Under the pieces are notes generated by a model. The model saw nothing but the letters and a program-made list of their open reading frames with translations. It made no database searches and had not been told where the DNA came from. This document shows positions 42,785 through 51,712 of a stretch of 64,000 bases of DNA, one piece after another (position 1 is the stretch's first letter; each line of letters begins with the position of its first letter). A program made the translations under genes and the position numbers. The stretch spans positions 1 through 64,000 of the forward strand of contig NZ_NHOC01000010.1 of NCBI RefSeq assembly GCF_002157465.1. Direction: 5' to 3'. This DNA comes from Butyricicoccus porcorum (GTDB taxonomy: Bacteria; Bacillota; Clostridia; Oscillospirales; Butyricicoccaceae).

Positions 42785-42816
42785 AAAGCCCAATCCAAAC
42801 GGATTGGGCTTTTCTC
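42785..42816. terminator. Bidirectional terminator
   Basis: AAAGCCCAATCC (42785-42796) / GGATTGGGCTTT (42801-42812), A-rich before and TTTTC after, between converging genes. Confidence 0.92.
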
Positions 42817-42824
42817 TGTCTTTG

Positions 42825-43442
42825 TCAATCTTCCCACGGGCGAATGCGATAGCGTGCGCCAATGCTTTCGCAGATTGCGCGACACTGTGCTTCTTCCTCA
42901 TGGGAAATCGTTGTGTCAACCGTCGTCATCACAACCTCAGGGACTGTCTTGACGCAGTCCTTCGCAAAACGGATCATCGCGTCAAACGACTGTTCACCGA
43001 ATTTGCTGCGGGTCAGTCGGAGGTATTCCTCTGCATTCGGTGTGTTCAGACTGATGGAAACAACATCAATCAGACCGGACAATCGATCGGCAATCGGCTC
43101 ACCGTTGACCAGATCGCCGAGGCCATTGGTATTGATGCGGATTTCCAGTTCCGGGCACTTGGATTTGATGTACTGCGCCGTGCGGAGCAGCATATCCAGG
43201 CGTTCTGTCGGCTCGCCGAAGCCACAGAACACGGCTTCGCTGTATTTGTCCAGATCACAGCCATCAATTGCCGCCGTGATTTCCTCATAGGACGGTTCAT
43301 GCTCGAGCCAGAGTCCGCCGGAATTGCCCACATGATCCATGGTCTGCCGCAGGCAGAACGTGCAGGCACACGGGCAGCGGTTGGTCAGGTTGATATACAG
43401 ACCGTTGTGTACATCGTACACAATCGTCATTTCTTTTTTCAT
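42825..43442 (-). CDS. TatD-associated radical SAM protein
   Basis: 205 residues. The radical S-adenosylmethionine cluster is CPCACTFC (CxxxCxxC) in NLTNRCPCACTFCLRQT near the N-terminus, followed by the glycine-rich FCGFGEPTERLD motif and VVSISLNTPN. This arrangement matches the TatD-linked/YfkA-like short radical SAM proteins; the substrate is unknown. The start is ATG 43442, after GGAGAT; longer upstream starts overlap pdxY. Operon with the kinase gene upstream (11-bp gap). Confidence 0.88.
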   Translation of the reverse strand: MKKEMTIVYDVHNGLYINLTNRCPCACTFCLRQTMDHVGNSGGLWLEHEPSYEEITAAIDGCDLDKYSEAVFCGFGEPTERLDMLLRTAQYIKSKCPELEIRINTNGLGDLVNGEPIADRLSGLIDVVSISLNTPNAEEYLRLTRSKFGEQSFDAMIRFAKDCVKTVPEVVMTTVDTTISHEEEAQCRAICESIGARYRIRPWED

Positions 43443-43453
43443 CGGGAATCTCC

Positions 43454-44287
43454 TTAATGCAGTGTGGTGAGGAATTCCTCGAAGCACACGCCATCGGTTT
43501 TCGGAATCCCCAGCTCAATCGAGCGCAGAATGCATTTTTTGACGAACGCAGATGCCTTGCGCACAGATGTTTCAAACGGAACCTGATTGACGGCATCCGT
43601 GGCTACAATGGATGAGAAGACATCGCCTGTGCCGGAGCGCTCATCTCCGATGCGCAGTGTGCGCAGCAGCTTTGCTTCCCCGCCCTTTTCATAGACCAGA
43701 TTGGAGACATATGTCTTCTGCGGAACGCCGGTAATGACAATCTTTTCCGGACCCTGCTCTGCCAGTGCATATGCAAGGCGCACAAGTTCCTTTGTCTCCC
43801 AGTGTCCCTCGTGGAACGGAGTATCGGTCAGAATACACGCTTCGGTCAGGTTTGGTGTCAGAATATCAGCATAGCCGACCAGCTGCTTCATCGCCTGGCA
43901 CAGCTCATCCGTATAAGTCGGATATGGCTTGCCATGGTCGCCCATGACAGGATCAATGATGACCGTCGTACGTTCTGTTCGGAAGTCCGAAATGAACCGC
44001 TTTACAATTTCAATCTGCTGTTCGGAGCCGAGAAATCCGGTCTGAATTCCATCGAACTCCAGCCCGAGCTTCTTCCAGTTGTCGATATACGGCTGCATTT
44101 TCGCCGTATAATCCTCGAAGAAAAATTCCGGGAACCCAGTGTGGTTGGAAAAAATCGAGGTCGGTACCGGACAACACTGCACCTTCATCGCGGAAATAAT
44201 CGGCATGGACACTGCAATGGAGCAGCGTCCGAAGCCGGACATGTCGTTGATGACGGCAATTTTCTTTTGTCTGTTGTGGTCAATCAT
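43454..44287 (-). CDS. Pyridoxal/pyridoxamine kinase
   Basis: 277 residues, ribokinase-like PdxY/PdxK family. N-terminal NDMSGFGRCSIAVSMPIISAM, the ATP-site DPVMGDHGKPY, and the anion hole GDERSGTGDVFSSIVA with the catalytic Asp. It phosphorylates vitamin B6 vitamers in the cytoplasm, giving pyridoxal phosphate, the cofactor of the aminotransferase encoded next door. It overlaps the ECF transporter gene by four bases (ATGA), which points to B6 salvage. Confidence 0.9.
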   Translation of the reverse strand: MIDHNRQKKIAVINDMSGFGRCSIAVSMPIISAMKVQCCPVPTSIFSNHTGFPEFFFEDYTAKMQPYIDNWKKLGLEFDGIQTGFLGSEQQIEIVKRFISDFRTERTTVIIDPVMGDHGKPYPTYTDELCQAMKQLVGYADILTPNLTEACILTDTPFHEGHWETKELVRLAYALAEQGPEKIVITGVPQKTYVSNLVYEKGGEAKLLRTLRIGDERSGTGDVFSSIVATDAVNQVPFETSVRKASAFVKKCILRSIELGIPKTDGVCFEEFLTTLH

Positions 44288-44826
44288 GCCTGACCCTTTC
44301 TTTCCGATGTGAGCAGCGGGCGGACCTTTGCCTTTTCAAACAGTGCGCCGACGCCATAGCAGACTGCCAGATTGAGTACACCCTTGACAGCCAGACCCGG
44401 CGTGGATGCCAGACCCTGCGCGATGCCGCCATACAGGATTGCGCCGGCAACGGTGTAGCCGACAACCATCCATACCATGCCGACAACACAGGCAATCAGT
44501 GCGCGTGCAGAAAACAGCGTGCAGGTGCCATCTTTGTTGTACGCAATTTTGCCGACGAACAGTGCCATCAGCGACTTGATGATAAAGGTCGGGATAACCC
44601 AGCCGGTAAAGCCGGTCAGCAGGTCAGCGAGCGCAGAGCCAATGCCGCCTGCCCAGATGCCGGAGCGTTTGCCGACAAACAGGACGGTCAGCAGGATAAA
44701 CGCATCGCCCAGATGTGCATAACCCAGCGGAATCGGAATCTGTACCACCATGGTCATAACACAGATCAATGCCGCCATAACGGCAGTCATGCACAGAAAA
44801 CGCGCGGAAAACTTGTTTGAATTCAT
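44284..44826 (-). CDS. ECF transporter S component, probably for vitamin B6
   Basis: 180 residues, five to six membrane segments. The pattern VQIPIPLGYAHLGDAFILL and GGIGSALADLLTGF is that of energy-coupling-factor S components (HmpT/PdxU type), which need the shared EcfAAT module encoded elsewhere. Specificity for pyridoxine or pyridoxal is inferred from translational coupling to the B6 kinase gene; hydroxymethylpyrimidine is an alternative. The start follows AAGGTGT. Confidence 0.85.
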   Translation of the reverse strand: MNSNKFSARFLCMTAVMAALICVMTMVVQIPIPLGYAHLGDAFILLTVLFVGKRSGIWAGGIGSALADLLTGFTGWVIPTFIIKSLMALFVGKIAYNKDGTCTLFSARALIACVVGMVWMVVGYTVAGAILYGGIAQGLASTPGLAVKGVLNLAVCYGVGALFEKAKVRPLLTSERKGQA

Positions 44827-44955
44827 ACTTACACCTTATATTAAATGGATTCTATACGGGTGCATTATACCGCACAACTGACCCCAATAAAATGGACAGT
44901 TTCGTACGGATTTCAAAGCACAGTTTTCATTTTTCCACCATTGTTTTGCGTTATT

Positions 44956-46125
44956 TTATAACTCGTTGACAAATTCCTCAATGCGCTCCATAGCGGTTTC
45001 CAGATGCATCATGGAGTAGGAATAGGAAATGCGAATATGTCCGCGGCCGCTCTCACCGAACGCGCTGCCCGGCACAACAGCGACCTTCTTCGACCGAAGC
45101 AGGCGGTCACAGAACTCTTCGTCATCCTCCATATATTTCTGAATGGATGGGAAAATGTAGAACGCTCCCTCCGGCTCGAAGCACGGCATGCCGATTTCCT
45201 GTAACCGTGTGTACATAAACCGGCGGCGCATATCGTACTGATCGCGCATATACGCGATATCGTCCTGTCCGGTGCGCATGGCTTCAATTCCGGCAAACTG
45301 GCTGACCGTCGGTGCGGACATGATGCCGAACTGATGGATTTTTACCAGCGGCGCAAGCATTTCCTTCGGCGCCATAACCCAGCCGAGACGCCAGCCCGTC
45401 ATGGCATACGACTTGGAAAAGCCGTTGATGACGATGGTGCGCTCACGCATGCCAGGCAGCTCTGCGAAGCAGACATGCTTCTTGCCGCCATAGGTCAGCT
45501 CACAGTAAATTTCATCTGAAATAACAATAATGTTGGTGCTGCGCAGGACAGCTGCAATTTTCTCCAGCTCCTCACGGGTCATGATTGCACCGGTCGGATT
45601 GTTCGGGAACGGCATAATCAGAACCTTGGTGCGCGGCGTAATCGCTTCCTTGAGTGTCTTTGCTGTCAGCTTGAAGCCGTCTTCCATGCGCGTCTTGAGC
45701 GGAACCGGCGTGCCGCCTGCCATGATGGTTAGCGGCGTATAGCAGACAAAGGACGGCTCCGGAATCAGAACCTCATCGCCTTCCGAGACAAACGAACGGA
45801 GTGCATTGTCAATTGCCTCCGAGCCACCGACTGTGACAATGATTTCCTTGTGGTAATCATATTCCAGATGATAATTCTCCCACGCATATTTGGCAATTTC
45901 TTTGCGCAGGTCTGCAAGGCCCCAGTTTGAGGTGTAGAAGGTTTTGCCCTGCTGCAGAGACGCAATGCCTGCACGGCGGATCTGCCATGGCGTCTGGAAA
46001 TCCGGCTCTCCGACACCGAGAGAAATGGCATCGTCCATTGTATTGACGATATCGAAAAACTTCCGGATACCGGATGGCTTGATGGTGCGCGCCTTGTCCG
46101 AAATCAGGGAGGAATAATCAATCAT
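44956..46125 (-). CDS. PLP-dependent aminotransferase (class I, PatA/aspartate-type)
   Basis: 389 residues. The PLP lysine is in NGFSKSYAMTGWRLGW. Other landmarks: VGEPDFQTP, TVGGSEAIDNALRSF, FPNNPTGAIM, SDEIYCELTYGG and the C-terminal RISYSYSMMHLETAMERI with the substrate-carboxylate Arg. Broad aminotransferase related to PatA and the aspartate/aromatic group. The ATG at 46125 lies inside the last codons of the Lrp gene, so the pair is translationally coupled and the Lrp protein probably controls it in response to an amino acid. Confidence 0.9.
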   Translation of the reverse strand: MIDYSSLISDKARTIKPSGIRKFFDIVNTMDDAISLGVGEPDFQTPWQIRRAGIASLQQGKTFYTSNWGLADLRKEIAKYAWENYHLEYDYHKEIIVTVGGSEAIDNALRSFVSEGDEVLIPEPSFVCYTPLTIMAGGTPVPLKTRMEDGFKLTAKTLKEAITPRTKVLIMPFPNNPTGAIMTREELEKIAAVLRSTNIIVISDEIYCELTYGGKKHVCFAELPGMRERTIVINGFSKSYAMTGWRLGWVMAPKEMLAPLVKIHQFGIMSAPTVSQFAGIEAMRTGQDDIAYMRDQYDMRRRFMYTRLQEIGMPCFEPEGAFYIFPSIQKYMEDDEEFCDRLLRSKKVAVVPGSAFGESGRGHIRISYSYSMMHLETAMERIEEFVNEL

Positions 46126-46594
46126 CGTGGAAATCCTCTCTTTCGTCAACCGGATTAAAATCAATACCGGCATCCTTGTATTTTTTCAGGACAAAGTGCG
46201 TGGAAGTGGAAATGATGTTCTCCATCGGCGCAAGGTTCTCGGATACAAAACGCGAGACCTCCTGAAGCGAGCGTCCGTTGATGATAACGGTAAAGTCAAA
46301 GCTGCCGCTCATCAGGTAAACACTGACAACCTGCTTGTGGCAATGGATGCGGCGTGCCAGCTCATCAAAGCCCATGCCCTTCTGGGGGCTGACGCGGACC
46401 TCGATCAGTGCGGTGACACTGTCGCGTTCAACCTTATCCCAGTCGATGATGGCCTTGTAGCCGAGGATAACGTTTTCTTTTTCGTATTTATGGATGCTGG
46501 CATTGACTTCCTGTTCTGTAATGCCGAGCATTTTTGCAATGCGGGCGGGCGTAATGCGGGCGTCCTGCTCCAACAGCTGTAAAATTCGATGCAT
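46118..46594 (-). CDS. Lrp/AsnC-family transcriptional regulator
   Basis: 158 residues. The N-terminal helix-turn-helix is ITPARIAKMLGITEQEVNASIHKYEKENVI, and the C-terminal RAM ligand-binding domain contains TALIEVRVSPQKGMGFDELARRI and SVYLMSGSFDFTVII. Such proteins sense amino acids as octamers or dimers. The ATG at 46594 follows GGAGG. Directly upstream is an inverted repeat ACCGGAA-TGGG-TTCCGGT (46638-46655), which could be its operator. It overlaps the aminotransferase gene. Confidence 0.9.
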   Translation of the reverse strand: MHRILQLLEQDARITPARIAKMLGITEQEVNASIHKYEKENVILGYKAIIDWDKVERDSVTALIEVRVSPQKGMGFDELARRIHCHKQVVSVYLMSGSFDFTVIINGRSLQEVSRFVSENLAPMENIISTSTHFVLKKYKDAGIDFNPVDEREDFHDD

Positions 46595-46637
46595 AAGAAT
46601 AAACCTCCTGCAATGGATGCGGCTCCCGGAAACGGAA

Positions 46638-46655
46638 ACCGGAATGGGTTCCGGT
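46638..46655. promoter_or_regulatory. Inverted repeat upstream of the Lrp gene
   Basis: ACCGGAA-TGGG-TTCCGGT, a perfect 7-bp repeat 44 bp before the lrp start. The rest of the 430-bp divergent region holds the araC promoter and no further gene. Confidence 0.5.
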
Positions 46656-46956
46656 ATGTGTTCCCTGAAACAGCAAGATAAAATCACGTTGATTGTGCGG
46701 ACAGATGCTCCTGCCATCCTTCTCTAAGGGAATGAATCGGGGGGCAAATAGAATTGCACCAGTTTAGTATAGCATAAAGTTGCGAAGTAAACCAGATATA
46801 AAGTGAAATTGGCACCAAATATTATCCCGTCTGTAAATATCATCCAAAACGTGCGGGAATCTTTGCTTTGGAGCACTTTTTTGAAAATGATATGCATTTC
46901 CTGGCAGATTACGAAAGACATCATTTGTTGATAATTGCTTTGTTTTTTCAGAAAAG

Positions 46957-46985
46957 TTGAGTTTTTTCGGCAAATGTTGTATAAT
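46957..46985 (+). promoter_or_regulatory. Promoter of the AraC gene at 47029
   Basis: TTGAGT (46957-46962), 17-bp spacer, TATAAT (46980-46985). Confidence 0.75.
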
Positions 46986-47028
46986 GTATAGACAAATTGT
47001 TGGTATTTGGTGGGAAGGGAGTTTTTGC

Positions 47029-48042
47029 ATGGCACAGCATCAGCCGCTCAATGCACAGTGTTTTGTAAAAAGAGAATTTCATCCGATTTTTGTGGATGAC
47101 AACAATCCGCAGCTGCTCTATGTCTGTAAGGTACGCCCAGATATCAGCAGCCGCCATCCCCGCATCATGCATTCACACGATGATCTGGTTGAACTGGTGC
47201 TGATTTACAGCGGTGCAAGCGATTATCTGATTCACGATAAAAAATGTACCGTCAAGGCCGGTGACCTGTTGATTTACAATTCAGGAGTCGTGCACGACGA
47301 AATGGCCGGGCCGGATTCCCTGCTCGGTTTTATCACCATTGCAGTCGGCGGGCTGCGCATGCCCGGACTGCGTGAAAATGCACTGATTCCGGATGAGCTG
47401 GGATACCTGTTCCAGACGGGGCACAATTTTGAGGATATCCGCCAACTGCTGGAACTGATGTTCCGCAATCTTTCGGAGGAAGAACCGGATGCTGCGGCCT
47501 TCTGCAACAGCCTGATGCATGCCCTTTTGCGCAAGGTGCTTACGGTGGTTCGTGAAAATACCGGAACGGCAGAGGAAGGCACAGCTTCTTCTGAGATCGA
47601 TGAGCCGAATATTCTCGGGCACCGCGTCAAGCAGTTCATCGACCAGAATTACACCCAGCCGATTACCCTGCAAACCATTGCAGAAGCGCTGCACACCAGC
47701 CCCTATTATATGTCGCATGTCTTTAAGGAAATGAGTGGCTATTCCCCTATTCAGTATCTGCTGCGCAGGCGAATCGGAGAGGCGCAGACACTGCTGATTA
47801 CAACCGATTATTCCATTACGGAAATCGCCGGAATGGTCGGCTATGATACACAGAGCTATTTCAACATGCAGTTTACCAAGCATGTCGGCATGCCGCCCAA
47901 GAAATTCCGCCAGAATTACATTGTCGCTGAAAAAGAAAAAAAATACGCGGACCAGAAAGCCGCGCAGCAAAAAGGATTCCGAATGACTGAAATCCGCGAA
48001 TCATCATATCGTATCTATGTAAGCAAGCCCACCTGCATTTAA
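47029..48042 (+). CDS. AraC-family regulator with cupin sensor domain
   Basis: 337 residues. The N-terminal half has a cupin-like AraC ligand-binding motif (RIMHSHDDLVELVLIYSG, VKAGDLLIYNSGVVHDE). The C-terminal DNA-binding domain has two helix-turn-helix units (PITLQTIAEALHTSPYYMSHVFKEMSGYSPIQYL and YSITEIAGMVGYDTQSYFNMQF). The ~35-residue tail after the second unit is unusual and ends at a stop codon placed in the loop of the terminator hairpin. The ATG at 47029 follows GGGAGTTT. No sugar genes are contiguous; an IS1182 element separates it from iolG. Confidence 0.88.
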   Translation: MAQHQPLNAQCFVKREFHPIFVDDNNPQLLYVCKVRPDISSRHPRIMHSHDDLVELVLIYSGASDYLIHDKKCTVKAGDLLIYNSGVVHDEMAGPDSLLGFITIAVGGLRMPGLRENALIPDELGYLFQTGHNFEDIRQLLELMFRNLSEEEPDAAAFCNSLMHALLRKVLTVVRENTGTAEEGTASSEIDEPNILGHRVKQFIDQNYTQPITLQTIAEALHTSPYYMSHVFKEMSGYSPIQYLLRRRIGEAQTLLITTDYSITEIAGMVGYDTQSYFNMQFTKHVGMPPKKFRQNYIVAEKEKKYADQKAAQQKGFRMTEIRESSYRIYVSKPTCI

Positions 48043-48056
48043 CAGGTGGGCTTGCT
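48022..48056 (+). terminator. Terminator hairpin overlapping the araC stop codon, cut by IS1182
   Basis: AGCAAGCCCACCTG (48022-48035) / CAGGTGGGCTTGCT (48043-48056), a 14-bp perfect stem. The TAA stop is in the loop. The expected T-run is missing: the IS1182 terminal repeat begins two bases later. Confidence 0.8.
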
Positions 48057-48057
48057 G

Positions 48058-49560
48058 AGCCTGTCGAAGAACCCGGCTGCGCATTAAGCGAGAGCCAGAT
48101 TTTGGCACATATAGGGAAAAAGCCGGAAAACTGGAATAGGGAAATGGATCTTCCACTTCCACATAGCCAGCTTTTTCAGATTCATGGCAGCAAATTTAAG
48201 CTTCACCCAGTTGGTAACTTGAGCCAAGCCTCGATATTGTGTATAGCGCATACCATGCTTTTCTTTGGCATCTGCAAATACACGTTCAATCTTTTGTTGT
48301 CGGAGTTTATATAAGTCACGATATTCAGTCATATGACGTGCGTCTTCTGCCAACTCTACATAATCAGCCCATACGTGTCTGGTGACAGTCTTTTCAAACT
48401 TTGCACTCGATGTACACAGCTCTCTGGTCGGACAATGTTCGCAGACGTATGACCTGCTCTTATATTCACGATATCCATCTTTGTTCGTTGTTGCATAATG
48501 AAGTGTTTTATACTCCGGACAGATTACACAATCATAATACTCATCATAAACATATTTCCACCATTCATGACCGCCTTTCTTTGTCATTGGACGTTTATAT
48601 GCTGTAGATAATACTCTTCCACTCTCAAAAATACGTTTGCAAATCGAAGGAGTTTTGTAGGCGCTGTCTGCTACTATCGTTTTATGTTCTGGGTAATGTT
48701 CGCAAAGCTGGTCATATAACGGGTCAAACGCTACACTGTCATGTACATTTCCTGCTGTTACTTCTACGTCGAGAATAAAATTATGCTTGTCACAGGCTGT
48801 ATGCGCTTCGTAGGCAAAACACTTCTTGTGTTCACCTTTATGGAATACGCCGGCATCCGGATCCGTTGTCGAAACTGTTATTTCTTTCTCCTTTGGCGGT
48901 GTTGAATCGTCATCATCATCGAATGGCTTTTTGTCGTGTTCTTCGCGATCTCTGTTAATTTCTTCCCGCAGCTCCTTTGCATATCGTTTTGCTTCAACTG
49001 GAACAGCTTTTCGTGCTTTTTTCTTCATGTTTGCACTTGCTTTGATATGTGTCCCATCGATAAAAATTGCACTCGTATCCAGAAATCCTTCCTTTGCTGC
49101 TGTGTTCAATATCCACCGAAATATATATTCTACAGTTGCTGTTGTAAAACGATGCTTAAAATGATAGCTTACTGTTGAAAAATGCGGCACCTGTTCATTC
49201 AATGGATAACCGATAAACCACCTGTATGCAACATTCATATTCACTTCTTCCAGCGTCCGCCGGAGCGATGGTATCCCATATATGTGCTGTATCATTACAA
49301 TCTTAAACAATACTACCGGATCGATACTTGGCCTGCCGTTGTCCTTGCAGTACAAATCATCTACAAATTCATAAATTTGTTTGAAATCTACTGCTGCATC
49401 TATTTTCCTCAGTAGATGATCCTCGGGCACTAACATATCCAGACTTACAATCTCTACTGCCTCTCTGTTTTCCTTCCCTTTTACTATCATTTTATCACCT
49501 GTCTTTCTTATCTTTATTATAACAGAAAAAGCCGCCTTTCGGCGACTTTTTCGACAGGCT
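48058..49560 (-). mobile_element. Complete IS1182-family insertion sequence
   Basis: About 1.5 kb. The 11-bp terminal inverted repeats AGCCTGTCGAA (48058-48068) and TTCGACAGGCT (49550-49560) flank one intact transposase gene. A hairpin-forming sequence (AAAAAGTCGCC/GGCGGCTTTTT) lies just inside the 5' end. A second, broken copy is at 556-834. Both outer flanks begin with perfect hairpins one to two bases from the ends. Confidence 0.92.
48084..49490 (-). CDS. IS1182-family transposase, intact
   Basis: 468 residues. The N-terminal DUF772-like domain is DDLYCKDNGRPSIDPVVLFKIVMIQHIYGIPSLRRTLEEV. The catalytic DDE core includes FIDGTHIKASANMKKK (first Asp), a later KTIVADSAYKTP (second Asp) and the C-terminal KIERVFADAKEKHGMRYTQYRG (Glu in the YREK-like helix). 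A Cys-rich insert CEHCPTRELC is typical of the family. The ATG follows AGACAGGTGAT, with TTATAATAAAG upstream as a probable promoter inside the element. The reading frame is complete, so the element may be active. Confidence 0.95.
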   Translation of the reverse strand: MIVKGKENREAVEIVSLDMLVPEDHLLRKIDAAVDFKQIYEFVDDLYCKDNGRPSIDPVVLFKIVMIQHIYGIPSLRRTLEEVNMNVAYRWFIGYPLNEQVPHFSTVSYHFKHRFTTATVEYIFRWILNTAAKEGFLDTSAIFIDGTHIKASANMKKKARKAVPVEAKRYAKELREEINRDREEHDKKPFDDDDDSTPPKEKEITVSTTDPDAGVFHKGEHKKCFAYEAHTACDKHNFILDVEVTAGNVHDSVAFDPLYDQLCEHYPEHKTIVADSAYKTPSICKRIFESGRVLSTAYKRPMTKKGGHEWWKYVYDEYYDCVICPEYKTLHYATTNKDGYREYKSRSYVCEHCPTRELCTSSAKFEKTVTRHVWADYVELAEDARHMTEYRDLYKLRQQKIERVFADAKEKHGMRYTQYRGLAQVTNWVKLKFAAMNLKKLAMWKWKIHFPIPVFRLFPYMCQNLALA

Positions 49561-49561
49561 G

Positions 49562-49594
49562 ACCCCGTTTATCTTCGGATAAACGGGGTGTTTT
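49562..49594. terminator. Hairpin at the other flank of IS1182, after iolG
   Basis: ACCCCGTTTATC (49562-49573) / GATAAACGGGGT (49578-49589). GTTTT follows on the plus strand. In the iolG direction (minus) the stem is followed directly by the IS terminal repeat instead of a T-run. Confidence 0.75.
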
Positions 49595-49623
49595 CAGTCA
49601 GCGGAATGCACTAATATGTTGTT

Positions 49624-50649
49624 TTATGCCTCAACCTTAACCCAAGCGCCGCCGTTCTGGCAGGACTCGGTTGCAGCCTTAGCCATCAGTACCGGACGCA
49701 GGCCGTCTACTGCACCGACAGCAGTCGGCTTGTCATTCTGGATTGCATCCACAAAGGACAGAACCTGATTGATAAATGCCTGATTGTAGCGCTCGAGGAA
49801 GAACCACAGCGGCTTCTGGGAAACAGCACCGTCAACGGTCATAACGGTAGCGGTGTTCCGCAGATCGTTTGCATCCGAAGCCATACCCTTGGAGCCAAAT
49901 ACCTCGACACGCTGATCGTAGCCGTAAACCGCCTGACGGGAGTTGTTGATAACGGCAATTGCGCCGTTTGCCATCTTCATGGTGACAACTGCGGTGTCAA
50001 CATCCGGAATGCCGGACTCTTCCTGCAGATTCGGATTGACCAAGCAGGAGCCGACAGCGGAAATCTCCACTGCCTCAGAACCGGTAACGTAGCGAACCAT
50101 ATCAAAGTCATGGATCATCATATCGTAGAAGATACCGCCGGAAACTGCAACGTAGGATGCCGGGGGCGGCTCCGGATCACGGGAAGAAACGATAACGATA
50201 TGCGGATCGCCCACGGTGCCGTCCTTGACAGCGTCAGCGACAGCCTTATGGTTGTGGTCAAAGCGGCGGTTAAAGCCTACCTGGAACTTGACGCCCTTTT
50301 CCTCAACCAGTGCGAGCAGTGCCTTGATCTTGTCGATATCGTAGTCGATCGGCTTCTCACAGAATACGTGCTTGCCGGCCTTGACTGCTTCCATCGAAAC
50401 CTGGCAGTGCGTATCGGTGGAGGAGCATACGAATACAACCTCTACCTCCGGATTGTTGATGACGTCCATAAAGTCGGTAGACACCGTTGTAATGCCGCGC
50501 TCAGCCAGCCACTCGCGTGCGCCGGACTTGTCCAGCATCGGATCAGCAACTGCTGCAACCTCGACGCCCGGAACACTGTTGATCAGATTGTTAATGTGCA
50601 GCTTGCCGATGCGTCCGCAGCCGACAACGCCAATTTTCAGATTTGCCAT
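49624..50649 (-). CDS. iolG: Inositol 2-dehydrogenase (Gfo/Idh/MocA family)
   Basis: 341 residues. N-terminal NAD motif IGVVGCGRIGKLHINNL, catalytic-lysine motif GKHVFCEKPIDYD, and the inositol-dehydrogenase-like active-site segment GGIFYDMMIHDFDMVRYVTG with the conserved Asp/His. NAD-dependent oxidation of myo-inositol to 2-keto-myo-inositol (scyllo-inosose) is the likely reaction. The ATG at 50649 follows AAAGGAGTG. It ends the symporter-iolI-iolG operon. A hairpin GGCTGTGC/GCACAGCC lies in the 120-bp gap to iolI. Confidence 0.88.
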   Translation of the reverse strand: MANLKIGVVGCGRIGKLHINNLINSVPGVEVAAVADPMLDKSGAREWLAERGITTVSTDFMDVINNPEVEVVFVCSSTDTHCQVSMEAVKAGKHVFCEKPIDYDIDKIKALLALVEEKGVKFQVGFNRRFDHNHKAVADAVKDGTVGDPHIVIVSSRDPEPPPASYVAVSGGIFYDMMIHDFDMVRYVTGSEAVEISAVGSCLVNPNLQEESGIPDVDTAVVTMKMANGAIAVINNSRQAVYGYDQRVEVFGSKGMASDANDLRNTATVMTVDGAVSQKPLWFFLERYNQAFINQVLSFVDAIQNDKPTAVGAVDGLRPVLMAKAATESCQNGGAWVKVEA

Positions 50650-50772
50650 AAATAGCACTCCTTTGCTATAACATTTTTAAAAAGGGAGGCTGTGCCCGGC
50701 GGGTAACGGCCATAGCACAGCCGGTGAGAATAGTACCTATACGCTGCTTCCTGAATGCAGAGACGGAAAACA

Positions 50773-51645
50773 TTACTTGCAGTACTTTGCTACGTGTGCC
50801 TTGGTGATCTCAGCGGACTTCTTGACATTCTCCTCCTGAGTCATCTCATAGTACTCCGGACGGAAGATCTCAATCGTGCAGCAGTCACCGTCAAAGCCGA
50901 TCTTCTGCAAAGTCTCTGCATAGCGCTGATGCGGCAGGCAGTCGCCCTCAGCATCCGGCCACATGCGCTTCTCATCGTTGTTATACGGTGCGCCGCACGG
51001 CAGATCCTCGGTACCATTCAGATGCCATACAAAGATCTTCTTGCCGTCTGCTTTCTCCAGGGTCTCCCAGCCGGAGCCCATTGCGTAAAAGTGATACTGA
51101 TCGAGGGTTACACCGACCAGCGGAGAGTTAACCTCTTCAACGATTGCGTAAGCATCCTCGAAACGGTTGATCGTCATTGCCGGCTCACCACAGAACTCCA
51201 AAGACAGCTTGATGCCATACGGCTCAACCTTCTTTACCATCTCCTTCAGGACAGCAACCGCATCCTCTCGGATCTCCTTGCGGGTCGGCTGCAGACCGCG
51301 CTCGGTCATATCCTTGGACGGAACGACAACGATCATCTTGCAGCCCAGAATGTTGCAGCGGCGGATGATCTCATCCAGCTCTGCCATAACTGCTGCCTTC
51401 TCTTCCTCGGTCTGCTTCATGTTGAAGAAGCACAGGGCGTTGTAGGACAGCATCTTCAGATGATGGCTCTGGAACCACTCACCCAGCTCCTCCAGCGTTA
51501 CGACACCGGCCTCCAGATCGCGGTTCAGGCATTCAGACTGAATGTCGATGCAGTCGAAGCCGTACTTCTCGCACAGCTCGAGATCCATCATCACGGTATG
51601 ACCCTTACAGAAACGGTCATTTGCCTCGTTAAATCCGATTTTCAT
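50773..51645 (-). CDS. iolI: Inosose isomerase IolI-like TIM-barrel protein
   Basis: 290 residues, AP-endonuclease-2/xylose-isomerase-like barrel. The sequence follows Bacillus subtilis IolI closely from memory: KIGFNEA at the start, DLELCEKYGFDCIDI, YNALCFFN, VEPYGIKLSLEFCGEP, HFYAMGSGWETLEKADGKKIFVWHLN and CTIEIFRPEYYEMT. The metal-binding Glu/Asp/His/Glu set can be placed in SLEFCG, LDQYHF, WHLN and IEIFRPE. IolI interconverts 2-keto-myo-inositol and 1-keto-D-chiro-inositol. The ribosome binding site is AAAAGGAG. It lies between the symporter and iolG genes. Confidence 0.88.
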   Translation of the reverse strand: MKIGFNEANDRFCKGHTVMMDLELCEKYGFDCIDIQSECLNRDLEAGVVTLEELGEWFQSHHLKMLSYNALCFFNMKQTEEEKAAVMAELDEIIRRCNILGCKMIVVVPSKDMTERGLQPTRKEIREDAVAVLKEMVKKVEPYGIKLSLEFCGEPAMTINRFEDAYAIVEEVNSPLVGVTLDQYHFYAMGSGWETLEKADGKKIFVWHLNGTEDLPCGAPYNNDEKRMWPDAEGDCLPHQRYAETLQKIGFDGDCCTIEIFRPEYYEMTQEENVKKSAEITKAHVAKYCK

Positions 51646-51712
51646 AACATTTTCTCCTTTTCAGTAAAATATTTACACTAAAATGATTGGCAGGCAATCA
51701 TTTATATCCAAG

